Notes: generated by a model not told the origin, from the sequence alone. 64,000 nucleotides of DNA from Treponema sp. (GCA_009777735.1 WRLF01000008.1:1-64000), one strand, 5' to 3'. Counted from the first letter of the stretch, positions 14,681 to 24,776 are shown. Translations and numbers: made by a program.

Positions 14681-16150
14681 ATGGTTGATAGTACAGGTCA
14701 TGTTGACGTTCCTGCAGCGCGTCTTCATTCCGGATACCGGCCTCAGGCTGAAGCTGACCGTTATATTGAGGCGCTTAACCTGCGCCATGACATTGATTAT
14801 TTTATTTTAATAGAACCCGGGCTTGGTTATCTTATCTCTGCACTGTCAAAGCACCGGCCCGGAAGTAAAGTTATCATTCTTCATGCAGACAGCAGTTTTC
14901 GCAGTATAGAAGGTAATTTCCCCGGTATTCCGGCATGGTATCCCGACAGCGGCATGGGAGTGCAGGTATTCCTGGAAAACGAAATTCCCGATACAGCGAT
15001 AATTCAGATTATCGAATGGAGGCCAAGCCTTAGGGTATTTGGCGATGCCTGCGCCATCCTTGTTCGGGAAAGCGCGGAATTTATCAAACGGGCCGCCGCA
15101 AGCCGGAGAACAACTGCCGCTTTTGGCAGGAGATGGGTTCGGAATTTTTTTCGTAACCTCACCGTTATGCAAAATACGGTGATGTACAGGGTAATGGAAA
15201 TTCCGGTTGTTATTATCGGGTCGGGGCCAAGCCTTGAAGCTGCTTTACCGCAGATTAATGCCTGCCGTGATGGTATTTTTATCATTGCCGCTTCATCATC
15301 GCTGCCTGCGCTTGCAGCAGGCGGCATTACTCCGGATATGGTGATTAGCACCGACGGCGGCGGATGGGCGCTTTCTCATCTTCATGGCTGCTTCCGCGCA
15401 ATGGGCAGCAATGTACCGCCCCCGGACAACCCTGATAAATTCTTGCTGGCATGTTCTCTTTCGGCGGCAATTCCTTCCCAGTGTTCGGCCGTTCCTCTGC
15501 TGCTGATGAATGACGGCAGCCTCTGGCAGAGCATGGCCCTGAATGCAGCCGGAATTCCGTCCGTACTAATCCCCCAGCGGGGAACAGTAACCGCTTCTGC
15601 GCTGGAACTGGCAATTGTTCTGAGCAGCGGAAATATTTTTCTTGCCGGGATGGATTTTGCCGTTTCCGATATTAAAAGTCATGCCCGTCCCTACGGGTTT
15701 GATAATCTGTTTTCCGGACGGTCTTCCCGGTTCCTGCCTGTGTACTCCCAGTATTTTATGAGGTCAAACGACATTACAGCAGGGGGCAGCCATGATGTCT
15801 ATGCCGCCTGGTTTAACAGCCGCATTGCTTTATTGCCCGGCCGGATATTTTCCCTTGGCGGTAATCATGCAAATTTGGAAAACAGACTGCCTCAAAAAAC
15901 ACCGGCAGCCGGTATGCACAGGATTAACCGGCAGGAATATTTCAAAGTCATTGATACTATTCATGAAGATCGCTGCGGACGCGCTGCCGAAACCATTACC
16001 GCCGCTCTGCATGATTCCCGGTATGCCGATACGCTTTCCTCCGAACTTGCTCCGCTGTTATTTCCCCTGCAGGCAAAGGTGACCGCCGGCGAAATTGCCG
16101 GGGCTTTGCATAATTTGACACACAAGTACCGGAGAACCGGCTGTGGATAG
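14681..16150 (+). CDS. Motility-associated factor glycosyltransferase family protein (DUF115), copy 1
   Basis: 489 residues from ATG 14681; the frame is open further upstream but overlaps the previous gene. Central DUF115/MAF_flag10 domain about 165-400 with the nucleotide-binding-like motif 'VVIIGSGPSLEAALPQI' and 'PDMVISTDGGGWAL'. Family members (Maf) are linked to sugar transfer onto flagellins in several bacteria. The downstream paralogue overlaps its end. Confidence 0.75.
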   Translation: MVDSTGHVDVPAARLHSGYRPQAEADRYIEALNLRHDIDYFILIEPGLGYLISALSKHRPGSKVIILHADSSFRSIEGNFPGIPAWYPDSGMGVQVFLENEIPDTAIIQIIEWRPSLRVFGDACAILVRESAEFIKRAAASRRTTAAFGRRWVRNFFRNLTVMQNTVMYRVMEIPVVIIGSGPSLEAALPQINACRDGIFIIAASSSLPALAAGGITPDMVISTDGGGWALSHLHGCFRAMGSNVPPPDNPDKFLLACSLSAAIPSQCSAVPLLLMNDGSLWQSMALNAAGIPSVLIPQRGTVTASALELAIVLSSGNIFLAGMDFAVSDIKSHARPYGFDNLFSGRSSRFLPVYSQYFMRSNDITAGGSHDVYAAWFNSRIALLPGRIFSLGGNHANLENRLPQKTPAAGMHRINRQEYFKVIDTIHEDRCGRAAETITAALHDSRYADTLSSELAPLLFPLQAKVTAGEIAGALHNLTHKYRRTGCG

Positions 16151-17855
16151 GCGTTACTTTTTTGAACGTAACCTTCTTGCCCTCTCTGCTCAAAATCCCC
16201 GGCTTTGCTCGCGGCTTTCTGCGGCACAAACCACCCTGAACAGGTATAAATTTCTTCAGTCTGTTTCGGGGGAAATTGTCCCTGCTTTGGCTGATCATAC
16301 AGGTTCGGCGCGGCCTCTGCATTCAATGGTTGATCCCAAAAAAGAAGCTCATCGTTTAATGGCAAGTTTTATTGACAGCAGCAGCCCATCCGAAGAAAAT
16401 TTTATAGTTTTCCTCGGTCTTGGTGCGGGGCTGATTCAGGAAGCGGCTCTGCACTCAGGCAGGGTGTCGGGTGTAATGGTGATTGATTTTGATATAAACG
16501 GGATTGCGGAGCTTTTCTGTTCCCGCGAATATATTTCCCTCCTGGGTGATCCCCGTTTTACTTTACTTGTTGATCCGTCGCCGGAGTGTATCGAAAACGC
16601 TCTGTTTGAGTTCTACCGCCCGGCGATCTGCGGAGGAATTAAAGTGCTGCCGCTTCGTACCAGAACCGATGCCGACAAACACAATTTCGGCCTGGCAAGC
16701 GGCACAATACAACGAACAATAGAAAAAGTGTCTGCGGATTATTCCGTACAGGCGCATTTCGGAACACGCTGGTTTTCAAATATTATCCGTAACATTGGCG
16801 CAGCGCAGGATCAAAACCGCAGTATCCCCCCGGTCCGGGAAGCAATTATCTGTGCCGCCGGGCCTTCTTTGGACGATCAGATTCCTTATTTGCTGAAGCG
16901 GGAAAAGTCCTCAAAAAAATTTTTTATCGCTGCCGACACAGCCTTACCGGCGCTGCTGTATCACGGGCTAATGCCGGACGCGGTTGTTTCCATTGATTGC
17001 CAGCATATCAGTTACTATCACTTTATCGGGACATCGTGCAGGGACATTCCGCTTTTTCTTGATATTACCAGTCCGCCCATGCTGGCTCAGTTTTCCGAGA
17101 CTCCATTTTTTTTCTCCGGCGGACATCCGCTGGCGGCATATATTTCACAGGAATGGCGGCCGCTTCCACAGGTGGATACTTCGGGCGGCAATGTTACCTT
17201 TGCGTGTCTGTCCCTCGCGGAAAACCTGGGCGCGCAGCGGATTTCTGTGTACGGCGCTGATTTTTCTTATCCTTTGGGGAAAATGTATGCCAGGGGAACA
17301 TACATTTATCCGTATTTTGAACACAGGCAGGAACGCCGCGCTCCTCTGGAGGCCCATCTTTCTTCTTTCCTGTACCGCAGCCCTTTTATTGGAAGTGGAG
17401 AGTGTTGTGTGGGGACTCTCAATAATGGTACAGGATCAAGCAGAGAGTTTCATTCGGAAGCGAATTGTTATGTAACAGAAATTATGCATTTTTACCGCAG
17501 ATGTTTTGAGGAAAAAGCATCTGCTATGGAAGCGGAAGTAACATTAGCCCGAAGCAGGAATGAACCACTGGTATTTGGCAGAAATGCTGCCGGAACAGGT
17601 AAACGTATTACCAGTCTTTTTGCCCCGGGAAAAGCACTTATGGGAGCAGCTGAATTCCTTGAGCGGTATAAGCAGGCTATCGCGGCCCTGCCTGTCCAGA
17701 ATCTCACCGATTCCGAAAAGCGTGTTTTTACTACCCTGCTGCCGCAAGCCGCCGCAATCAAACGCCGCTGCCCGGAAATGACTGCACCCGAACTTCTTGA
17801 CGCGGTTAAATCGTATTGTATAAATAAAATAAAACAGTTAATCCCGGAACACTAG
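16143..17855 (+). CDS. Motility-associated factor glycosyltransferase family protein (DUF115), copy 2
   Basis: 570 residues from a GTG that overlaps the end of the preceding gene by 8 bp (translational coupling). N-terminal domain about 1-200 ('FIVFLGLGAGLIQEAA'), DUF115 core about 235-420 ('IICAAGPSLDDQIPYLL', 'PDAVVSIDCQHISYYHF', 'RISVYGADFSYPLG'), helical C terminus. Same family as copy 1 but only distantly similar. The stop codon lies inside the palindrome aacactagtgtt, shared with the stop of the convergent gene. Confidence 0.78.
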   Translation: MDRRYFFERNLLALSAQNPRLCSRLSAAQTTLNRYKFLQSVSGEIVPALADHTGSARPLHSMVDPKKEAHRLMASFIDSSSPSEENFIVFLGLGAGLIQEAALHSGRVSGVMVIDFDINGIAELFCSREYISLLGDPRFTLLVDPSPECIENALFEFYRPAICGGIKVLPLRTRTDADKHNFGLASGTIQRTIEKVSADYSVQAHFGTRWFSNIIRNIGAAQDQNRSIPPVREAIICAAGPSLDDQIPYLLKREKSSKKFFIAADTALPALLYHGLMPDAVVSIDCQHISYYHFIGTSCRDIPLFLDITSPPMLAQFSETPFFFSGGHPLAAYISQEWRPLPQVDTSGGNVTFACLSLAENLGAQRISVYGADFSYPLGKMYARGTYIYPYFEHRQERRAPLEAHLSSFLYRSPFIGSGECCVGTLNNGTGSSREFHSEANCYVTEIMHFYRRCFEEKASAMEAEVTLARSRNEPLVFGRNAAGTGKRITSLFAPGKALMGAAEFLERYKQAIAALPVQNLTDSEKRVFTTLLPQAAAIKRRCPEMTAPELLDAVKSYCINKIKQLIPEH

Positions 17856-18445
17856 TGTTTATCAACTTTTACTGTGGTGCTTAATCTGTTTTTTTCGGTA
17901 TGAAAAACAAGCAGCAGTTCGTCAGTATCAAACGGAACAGAAAAACGGAAAAATTCTTCCTTTTCAAGCGTGAAGAAAATTCTTTGGGGGAATATATTTT
18001 CCGCATGGATGTCTGCGGATGTTAATACGGCAATGGTCACTTCGCCGGTATACGCGGTGCTGAAAAAAGACAGCGCATTGTTTCGTATTGTTTTTGTGAT
18101 GGCTACAATAATTGTTCCCTCGTAGTTAAAAGCCTGGATGGAAAGCCTGTTTCCTTCCAGGTTCCATGTATCGCCAATCAAGTCAAGCGATGACAGGACA
18201 AATATAATCAAGCACAACACAACAATGGAGAAAAACAACAATGCGTTGGGTTTCGTGCTGACCAGGGATCGGAAAATTCCAAACCGGCGGGTCGGTTTTT
18301 CTTCGTACAGATCACGGACAGCCTGGGGTGCTTTTGCCAGCCGGTGTTCTCTGCTGTAATGGCGGACAATACCTTCAGGATCGGTAATGTCCCTGCTTAG
18401 TTTGTAATTGGCGTTTGGCCGTTTTTTTTCTTCATTGTCACTCAT
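17852..18445 (-). CDS. Single-span membrane protein
   Basis: 197 residues from 'MSDNEEKKRPNANYKLSRDI'. Cytoplasmic N terminus about 1-70, TM helix about 75-97 ('ALLFFSIVVLCLIIFVLSSL'), extracytoplasmic beta-rich C terminus ('FNYEGTIIVAITKTIRNNAL'). The start overlaps the end of the NAD(P)HX repair gene by 8 bp. I do not recognise a family. Confidence 0.65.
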   Translation of the reverse strand: MSDNEEKKRPNANYKLSRDITDPEGIVRHYSREHRLAKAPQAVRDLYEEKPTRRFGIFRSLVSTKPNALLFFSIVVLCLIIFVLSSLDLIGDTWNLEGNRLSIQAFNYEGTIIVAITKTIRNNALSFFSTAYTGEVTIAVLTSADIHAENIFPQRIFFTLEKEEFFRFSVPFDTDELLLVFHTEKNRLSTTVKVDKH

Positions 18446-20039
18446 GGTATTCCTTTGGCAGCCATGCTGCTCCGGCAATGGCAGCTGCTGCCTGTGCAAT
18501 TTCCGCCGGATCGGAGAACCGGCTGCCGGTGCTTTGACCTGCCTGTATCAGCAGCGATGCGGCGGCGCAGACGCAGGTATAACCGTCAAATGTGTCGCCC
18601 TGCCGCGCCATTCGTGCCGCTATTGCGGCGCACAACCCGGCAAGCACATCACCCATGCCGCCTGCTCCCAGCATTGGATTCATCCCGTCAATAACTCCAA
18701 CCCTGCCGTCGGGAGAAACGGCATACAGAACATGGCTCTTGAAAAGTATGGTAACTTTTTTTTCTGAGGCATAGCGGAGCAGTACGGGAACGGGGTCTGT
18801 AAGAATTGATTCTTTGGAAAGGCCGGTATAGGCAGCGAATTCTCCGGGGTGAGGAGTCAGGATGGCGTTACCATTAAAAACATGGCTTTTGGCCAGGGTA
18901 ATCGCGTCAGCGTCGAGGATCAGAGGGATTCCGTTTTTTTCCCCGGGTAAATATGCCGCAAACAGTCTTTCACGGTCTTCACCTCTGCCCCAGCCCGGCC
19001 CGAGCAATACGGCTGCATTTTGCAATGCGGAAGGGGAGAAACGGTTTTCTTCCGTTCCCTTGGGGACGCTCCCGCACGGCGCCCCTCCGGGTACTACCAT
19101 TACACCGGTACAGGCAGGGGCAATAACCCCGTACAGAGACGGATCAACAATAAGTCGCACAAGGCCGGCGCCCGCAGCCTGCGCTCCCATGGCAGCCAGC
19201 CGTGCCGCTCCTGTCGCGCCTGCCGACCCTGCCCTTATCTCAACAAGGCCGCGTTCGTATTTGTGGGCGGTTACCGGAATGCAGGGGATGCGTGCGGCTG
19301 CATGCCCCCAGGTGACAAGTTCGGCATCGCTGTACTTTTGTATAAGTTCCGGCGGAAATATACTGCCCACCGGGAGTACTGTTCCTGCATGAGGGCGCGA
19401 TAACGGAGAATATAAGCAGAGTTTTTGCGGTTCAATGGCAAGGGTTGCATGAGCGGTGATTATCGGCATACCGGGCTGCCAGCCGTCAAAATTACCCGAT
19501 GGGATATCTATGGAAACAACCAGCGGTCCGCCATGGTCATGCCGTACGTTGTTTGCTGATTCTGTCATGGAAAGAGCGGCTCCGTGCAGGGGGCCGTTAA
19601 GTCCTGTTCCGGCGATGCCGTCAATTATGATATTAGTGTTGGCAAGTGCAGCGCCGTTTTCGTTCCATACTGTAATGGGAATGCCGAGTTTTTTGACTGA
19701 CAACAGGGACAGAGACAACGGTGTCCGGCTGTTTCCTGTCTGCTCACGGGATATGTATACCATGCAGGAAGACGGCTGTACATAGCCGCTTAAAACAAGT
19801 GCTCTGAGCATTACCAGCGCGTCAGCGGCGTTGTTACCGTTTCCGGCTAAAATGGCAAATGTTAAATCTTTTCTGTTTTTTAAAAATGTATGTATAAAAA
19901 CTTCTGCGCAGACTCTGCCGGCAGCTTCCACCAGGGCGAATGGATCCAGCCCCCATTGTTCCGATGCTTCTGTGTCCATGGAACGCGCTCTTTCCGTATA
20001 GGCCAGCATAGTACCGGTCAGGCATCGCATGTTTGTCAT
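18438..20039 (-). CDS. nnr: Bifunctional NAD(P)H-hydrate epimerase / ADP-dependent dehydratase
   Basis: 533 residues. N-terminal YjeF epimerase about 1-215 ('ILAGNGNNAADALVMLRAL', 'IIDGIAGTGLNGPL'); C-terminal ribokinase-like dehydratase about 235-530 ('GSAGATGAARLAAMGAQAAG', 'VLLGPGWGRGED', 'AGGMGDVLAGLCAA'). It repairs hydrated NADH and NADPH. The ATG forms an ATGA overlap with the upstream gene. A Gly/Pro-rich stretch before the GPGWG motif ('GGAPCGSVPKGTEENRFSP') looks like an insertion. Confidence 0.88.
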   Translation of the reverse strand: MTNMRCLTGTMLAYTERARSMDTEASEQWGLDPFALVEAAGRVCAEVFIHTFLKNRKDLTFAILAGNGNNAADALVMLRALVLSGYVQPSSCMVYISREQTGNSRTPLSLSLLSVKKLGIPITVWNENGAALANTNIIIDGIAGTGLNGPLHGAALSMTESANNVRHDHGGPLVVSIDIPSGNFDGWQPGMPIITAHATLAIEPQKLCLYSPLSRPHAGTVLPVGSIFPPELIQKYSDAELVTWGHAAARIPCIPVTAHKYERGLVEIRAGSAGATGAARLAAMGAQAAGAGLVRLIVDPSLYGVIAPACTGVMVVPGGAPCGSVPKGTEENRFSPSALQNAAVLLGPGWGRGEDRERLFAAYLPGEKNGIPLILDADAITLAKSHVFNGNAILTPHPGEFAAYTGLSKESILTDPVPVLLRYASEKKVTILFKSHVLYAVSPDGRVGVIDGMNPMLGAGGMGDVLAGLCAAIAARMARQGDTFDGYTCVCAAASLLIQAGQSTGSRFSDPAEIAQAAAAIAGAAWLPKEYHE

Positions 20040-21244
20040 AAAAATCTGTCCAGCCGCCACCAGGCAACTTTTACCGTCCAGTTGTCTGCAAGAAGAGCGG
20101 AGAGTATTCCCTCCGGTGACAAATGAAAACTGTTGAATTGCAGTTCATCGGGAGATACATTGATAACCCCCCGGCGCTGCCCGTGTTCGTTTATATTCAT
20201 CCGTAAAATGGTATAGCCGGATTCAACGGGGAAATACAGTATGAATCCCCCTTCCTGGGTAAGCCCAAGCATTGAATAAAACAAGCGTATTGTTGTTGTA
20301 CTGCCTTTTTCTGAAATACTGTGTTCGTATAACGGCACTTCCAGATATTTTTCATACATCCCGTCTTCTACATTGAGTATCCATACAAGCGAATTTGCCG
20401 GTTCGGTGCTTACCCGTAATCTTGTCGATTCGTCATAAACATTACGGTAATAATCAACCTTAATGAACAATTTTCGTGCATCGGGAGCAGCCATAATCGC
20501 ATCAACGGAAGCCGAATGGTTAGACCATTCGGCTGGTACGGGGATAGTGTTGTTTCTAATCTGTATCAGGAATAATTGCTCGCCATCGGCGCTGTACCAA
20601 TACGTATCCCAGCCTGTCGACAGGCGGCAGACAACAGCTATCTCATCTTCAGCCGAGGTATACAGTCCGGTAATAAGCGGTAACGGCCCTCCTCCCTGTC
20701 CGCCCTGCCCAAGGTATTCGATAAACCGGCCATCTTCATCAAAATGGAGAATGACGCTGCTTAAAAGAGCGCGGTTTTCTTCATCAAAACCGTGCCGCTC
20801 AAGCGGCAAGCGTTCTTCGGTATAAATATGTTTTCGGGAATCCACCGCTATTTTACCGGGAGACAGCATCGGGTAGATATAAGCCCAGCGTGTTGCCTGT
20901 GCGCCGTTGTCGGCCCTGACCCGCAGGCTGATTGGTTCAGGATTTATCTCATTATTGTAGATCATGAACAGCAATTCGCCATATGAATTGTAGCGGACTA
21001 TTTTTCCGCTGTTCCTGTCTGAAATGAAAAAAAAACCATCCCGCATGGCGATTTCCGCCTGCATTATTCCCGCTGCATTGTTCTCAATATCATATAGGGC
21101 TATCTGATCCTCCATAGGCCCTATATCCAGGGAAAAATGATCTTCGCGCTGAAAAGAACCAATGTCCTGCGGCCGGCAGGTTATGAACAACATGCAGACA
21201 GCAAGAAGTAATAAGCAGATCGTATATACCGTAACGCGTTTCAT
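20036..21244 (-). CDS. Beta-propeller-like lipoprotein
   Basis: 402 residues from 'MKRVTVYTICLLLLAV'. Lipobox LFITC gives a lipidated cysteine near 22. The rest has repeated strand blocks such as 'FFFISDRNSGKIVRYNSYGE' and 'HIYTEERL', suggesting a six-bladed propeller. It resembles spirochaete LIC_12708-type lipoproteins (recollection). TATAAT on the minus strand (21256-21251) lies close to the ATG. It heads an operon with nnr. Confidence 0.65.
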   Translation of the reverse strand: MKRVTVYTICLLLLAVCMLFITCRPQDIGSFQREDHFSLDIGPMEDQIALYDIENNAAGIMQAEIAMRDGFFFISDRNSGKIVRYNSYGELLFMIYNNEINPEPISLRVRADNGAQATRWAYIYPMLSPGKIAVDSRKHIYTEERLPLERHGFDEENRALLSSVILHFDEDGRFIEYLGQGGQGGGPLPLITGLYTSAEDEIAVVCRLSTGWDTYWYSADGEQLFLIQIRNNTIPVPAEWSNHSASVDAIMAAPDARKLFIKVDYYRNVYDESTRLRVSTEPANSLVWILNVEDGMYEKYLEVPLYEHSISEKGSTTTIRLFYSMLGLTQEGGFILYFPVESGYTILRMNINEHGQRRGVINVSPDELQFNSFHLSPEGILSALLADNWTVKVAWWRLDRFL

Positions 21245-21261
21245 GTTGATGGTATTATACA

Positions 21262-21300
21262 ATTTAAGGGGGAATTGGGAATAGGGAGCAGGGAGTAGCA
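21262..21300 (+). repeat. G-rich heptamer repeat in a divergent promoter region
   Basis: gggggaattgggaataggg followed by agcagggagtag: the same heptamer type as 2501-2534, here between the divergent starts of the lipoprotein operon and mlaE. Confidence 0.5.
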
Positions 21301-21330
21301 TAGCGCCCACTGTTGAATTATACTTATTAT

Positions 21331-22101
21331 ATGACTTATTTGACTGCCGGTTTACAGGGGTTTTTCTACAATTTGGGCTTTTTTGCACGGACAGTAGTAG
21401 GAGTAAAACATTTTATCAAGCGTTGGAATGTTTCATCGAAGATCCTGGTCTTGCAGATTTTATTTACATTTGTGCAGGCTATGGGCATCTCTTGTTTGCT
21501 TGCCATGGCAATTGGCGCAGCGGTTAATATCATTGGTTTTCCTTTTCTGGAAGCTCTGGGCCAGCAAAATCTCATCTATTCCATTTTAATCATTATTATA
21601 ACCAGAGAACTTGGTCCTCTCCTCACCGCGTTTATTGTAATCGCCCGTTCAGCTACCGCTATTGCTACGGAGATAGCCGGCATGGTGATTAACCATGAAA
21701 TAGAAGCCTACATATCTGTTGGTGTTGACCCTATTGAACACCTTGCGGTACCTCGCTTCCTTGGCGTGACCATATCGGTGTTTTTGCTCAATTTGTACTT
21801 TTCCGTGTTTGGACTTGTCGGTTCGTTTCTGATTGCACAGGTATTCCATGCGATACCGGCAGACCTCTATTTTCCAAACCTGTTGAGCCATATTTCTGTC
21901 CAGGATATTTTTATTTCATCCATGAAAGGCATGGCATCCGGAATGGTCATTTCCATTGTTGCGATAACCGAAGGCCTGCGTGTAGAACGCGCCAGCACCG
22001 AAGTTCCCGTTGCAGGGTTGAAAGCAGTCAGCAATGCCTTTGCAGGCTGCATAGTATTGAATGTTATCTTTTCTGCTATATACTATATAGCACTGGTGTA
22101 A
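21331..22101 (+). CDS. mlaE: MlaE-type ABC transporter permease
   Basis: 256 residues with about five to six TM helices. Family features include 'IIITRELGPLLTAFIVIARSATAIATEIAGM' (the conserved EL.P helix) and 'HEIEAYISVGVDPIEHLAVPRFLG'. It moves phospholipid across the inner membrane with MlaF and MlaD. The start is ATG 21331, 6 nt after TATACT (21319-21324) with no ribosome site, so the transcript is probably leaderless. Confidence 0.87.
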   Translation: MTYLTAGLQGFFYNLGFFARTVVGVKHFIKRWNVSSKILVLQILFTFVQAMGISCLLAMAIGAAVNIIGFPFLEALGQQNLIYSILIIIITRELGPLLTAFIVIARSATAIATEIAGMVINHEIEAYISVGVDPIEHLAVPRFLGVTISVFLLNLYFSVFGLVGSFLIAQVFHAIPADLYFPNLLSHISVQDIFISSMKGMASGMVISIVAITEGLRVERASTEVPVAGLKAVSNAFAGCIVLNVIFSAIYYIALV

Positions 22102-22117
22102 TGGAGTGTAAACGCTG

Positions 22118-22852
22118 ATGCCGTGTATCATTGAAATGAAAAATGTTCGTTTTTCGGCACAGACACGGACGCTCGTGCAGGAAATTTCATACCAGTTCGA
22201 GGAAGGGAAGGTCACTGCCCTGGCCGGCCCCTCAGGCGGCGGAAAAAGTACAGTATTAAAACTTGCTGCCGGACTGTTCCCTCCCAATGAAGGGGAAGTG
22301 TACTTCCGGGGCAGGGATGTTTTCCGTATGAACAGGGCCGAAAACCTTGCATTCAGGAAAGAAGGGGCAGTGGTTTTTCAGGATTCGGCGCTGTGGGCAA
22401 ACCAGAACCTTTTTCAGATTTTGGAACTTCCCCTGCGCCTTCATTTTCCGTCAATGTCTCCAAAAGAGCGTGAATTGAAAGTTAAATCGGTGGCGGCGGA
22501 GGTTGGTTACAGAAAAGCGCTGGATATCCGGCCTTCCGAACTTTCCATGGGTGAACAAAAACTCATTGCCTTTGCACGGGCAATGATGTGCGGTCCAAAA
22601 CTGCTGTTCCTTGACGAATGTACCGAATCGCTGGATGAACGCGCTGCGCACCGGTTGATTGAATTGATAAAAAAAATGCACAGTAAAGGAGCATCCATTA
22701 TTCTGATTAGCCACGATGTTCGGATTATTCGGGACCTGGCCGATTTTATTGTATTGGTTGCAGATGGGCGTATTTTTCTCACTCTTGCCAAAAACGAGAT
22801 TGGCAGTGATGAAGAACTCAGTCAATTAGTTGAGAAGGGTATAGTTATATGA
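22118..22852 (+). CDS. mlaF: MlaF-type ABC transporter ATPase
   Basis: 244 residues. Walker A 'GPSGGGKST', Q-loop 'VVFQDSALW', signature 'LSMGEQ', Walker B 'LLFLDECTES' with D-loop 'LDERAAH', and switch 'LISHDVR'. The order mlaE-mlaF-mlaD and the 4-bp overlap with mlaD show one transport operon. Confidence 0.88.
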   Translation: MPCIIEMKNVRFSAQTRTLVQEISYQFEEGKVTALAGPSGGGKSTVLKLAAGLFPPNEGEVYFRGRDVFRMNRAENLAFRKEGAVVFQDSALWANQNLFQILELPLRLHFPSMSPKERELKVKSVAAEVGYRKALDIRPSELSMGEQKLIAFARAMMCGPKLLFLDECTESLDERAAHRLIELIKKMHSKGASIILISHDVRIIRDLADFIVLVADGRIFLTLAKNEIGSDEELSQLVEKGIVI

Positions 22853-23880
22853 AACTCATGATCCGTTATGCCGATAAAATCGTCGGCGCTTTTATTATTC
22901 TCGCGTTTGGTATCCTTGTTTTTGTGATATTTATGCTTGGATCGAACCAGCGCTGGTTTTCACGTGATTACAGCTATGTAACGTATTTCAACTCGGCATC
23001 CGGCCTGAGTCAGAACATGGCTGTGCAATACAAAGGGTTTACAATTGGCTCGGTTAAGTCGATACGGCTGGACGATGAAGACAGGGTGGAAGTCAGGTTT
23101 GTAATATTTGATACATACATCAACAAGGTAGTGTTCGGCTCTGTTGTGGAATTCCAGGGCAGCCCCATTGGCGGAGGATCGTTCCTGTTTCATCCCGGTC
23201 TTAGTGATGAACCGTTACCTGAGGGAGAAACCATTCCAACGGCTCATTCAAAAGAAGGGCGGCGCATGATTGATGCCGGGCTTACCGATAAACCTGATCA
23301 GGATGACAGTATCGGTGTAATAATTAATAACGTCAATTCTTTACTTGCCAATCTGAATGAGGCATTTCAGGGAACCGAACAAACCAGTTTAGGCCGTACC
23401 ATGGTAAGTATTGAAGAAACCATTGCAGGACTTCCTCAGATAGTTACTGATGTACAGGAAGCGATTTCCGGAATAATGCCGGTAATTCAAAATCTTCCCT
23501 CAGATGTAGAAAATGTTATTTCCGGTGTCATGGTTCAGATTAATCCTGTCCTTGGGGATTTACGCACACTTACCGAAAGGATCGTCGAACCGGACAGTTC
23601 CATAATGGCGCTGCTGGATTCGGAAGGCGAAATATATTCTTCGCTGGTCTCAACGCTTGACTCTGTTTCCGGCACAATCCGGAATATTGAAAGAACGACG
23701 AATTTTATTCCCGCACAGATGCCCCAGGTTGTTTCCATGCTTCTTGACGTGCATGGCATGTTATCACTTGTGGAAGATGTCCTTTACTCGTTAACAAACA
23801 ATCCCCTGTTAAGAAGGGGTGTACCTCAGAGGATCGAAACAAGGGCCGGAGGATCTCATGTCAGGAATGTGGAGTTTTAA
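22849..23880 (+). CDS. mlaD: MlaD/MCE-domain substrate-binding protein
   Basis: 343 residues. N-terminal TM anchor about 10-33; MCE domain about 38-120 ('YVTYFNSASGLSQNMAVQYKGFTIGSVKSI'); helical C-terminal region about 150-330. It presents lipid to the permease in the periplasm. Overlaps mlaF by ATGA. Confidence 0.87.
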   Translation: MKLMIRYADKIVGAFIILAFGILVFVIFMLGSNQRWFSRDYSYVTYFNSASGLSQNMAVQYKGFTIGSVKSIRLDDEDRVEVRFVIFDTYINKVVFGSVVEFQGSPIGGGSFLFHPGLSDEPLPEGETIPTAHSKEGRRMIDAGLTDKPDQDDSIGVIINNVNSLLANLNEAFQGTEQTSLGRTMVSIEETIAGLPQIVTDVQEAISGIMPVIQNLPSDVENVISGVMVQINPVLGDLRTLTERIVEPDSSIMALLDSEGEIYSSLVSTLDSVSGTIRNIERTTNFIPAQMPQVVSMLLDVHGMLSLVEDVLYSLTNNPLLRRGVPQRIETRAGGSHVRNVEF

Positions 23881-23883
23881 TTT

Positions 23884-24729
23884 ATGATGATAATGCGATT
23901 TCTTGTTTTAGTTTTGTTGTTTTCCGCCTGTTCCTCGGCTCCCAAAAACCCCGGTGATGTAAACGACCAAAGAAGGCGGGCGGAATCAAGGCTTGAACAG
24001 GGCAACAAGCATGCCGACCGGGGCAATCTTGAGGTAGCCATGTCATATTTAGAAGATGCATACCTGCTTGCCATTGCAACGGACGATCCCGGACTGAGGA
24101 TACGGGCGGGGCTCTCCCGCAGTAATACGCTTTTCTCTCAGGGGTACAATGATGAAGCCAATTACGGCTGGCGCGAGGCTCTTGACGAAGCGGAAAGAAT
24201 CGGAGACCGGGAACTGGCGGCTGTATGCCGCATCCATATTGCGCGTGGGATACTGCTTGACCAAGGCAGAGGCGCCGCTCAGTCTGTGCGCGATGATGTC
24301 AGCAGGGATTTGGCTTTTATCAGGACTGACCAACTTTACATAGCTTTTGCATGGACAGTCATCGCCCTGGCCGAAAGAGAACTTGGCCGTTATGCCGAGG
24401 CTGAGGCATCGATCCGGCGCAGCCTGGGTATCCATGAAAATAACCGTAATCTTGAGCTTGTCGCCTACAACTGGTTCCTCATTGCCTCGTTTCGTTCCCT
24501 GGCAGGTAATTACAACGGAGCGCTGCAGGCACTTGATTCGGCAATTACCTATGACCGCCGTGTTGAAAATTCCTGGGGGCTTGCCAATGACTGGCGGGCA
24601 ATAGGTGAAGTGCATACCAGAGCCGGAAATACAGGCGCCGCCCGCGCCGCTTTTCTCCGTTCCGCTGCCATTTTCCAAGCCGTAAACGCAGATGATGCCG
24701 CAGAAGAAGTTTTGGCACGGATTGAATAG
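23884..24729 (+). CDS. TPR-repeat lipoprotein
   Basis: 281 residues. Lipobox LLFSAC near 12-17. At least five TPR-like helical pairs from about 40 ('KHADRGNLEVAMSYLEDAY', 'AERELGRYAEAEASIRR', 'SLAGNYNGALQALDSAIT'). It follows mlaD by 3 bp and is likely part of the same operon, so it may be an accessory to lipid transport or envelope assembly (inference). Confidence 0.75.
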   Translation: MMIMRFLVLVLLFSACSSAPKNPGDVNDQRRRAESRLEQGNKHADRGNLEVAMSYLEDAYLLAIATDDPGLRIRAGLSRSNTLFSQGYNDEANYGWREALDEAERIGDRELAAVCRIHIARGILLDQGRGAAQSVRDDVSRDLAFIRTDQLYIAFAWTVIALAERELGRYAEAEASIRRSLGIHENNRNLELVAYNWFLIASFRSLAGNYNGALQALDSAITYDRRVENSWGLANDWRAIGEVHTRAGNTGAARAAFLRSAAIFQAVNADDAAEEVLARIE

Positions 24730-24776
24730 GGGAACCCTTTAGTTTTAATAAACTTTGGCCGATATTTTGAATAACG

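Noticed and set aside
19020-19110. Repeat-coded insertion in nnr like those in priA, radA and rlmN
   Set aside because: The segment GGAPCGSVPKGTEENRFSP looks inserted, but no clear palindrome or heptamer period is visible.
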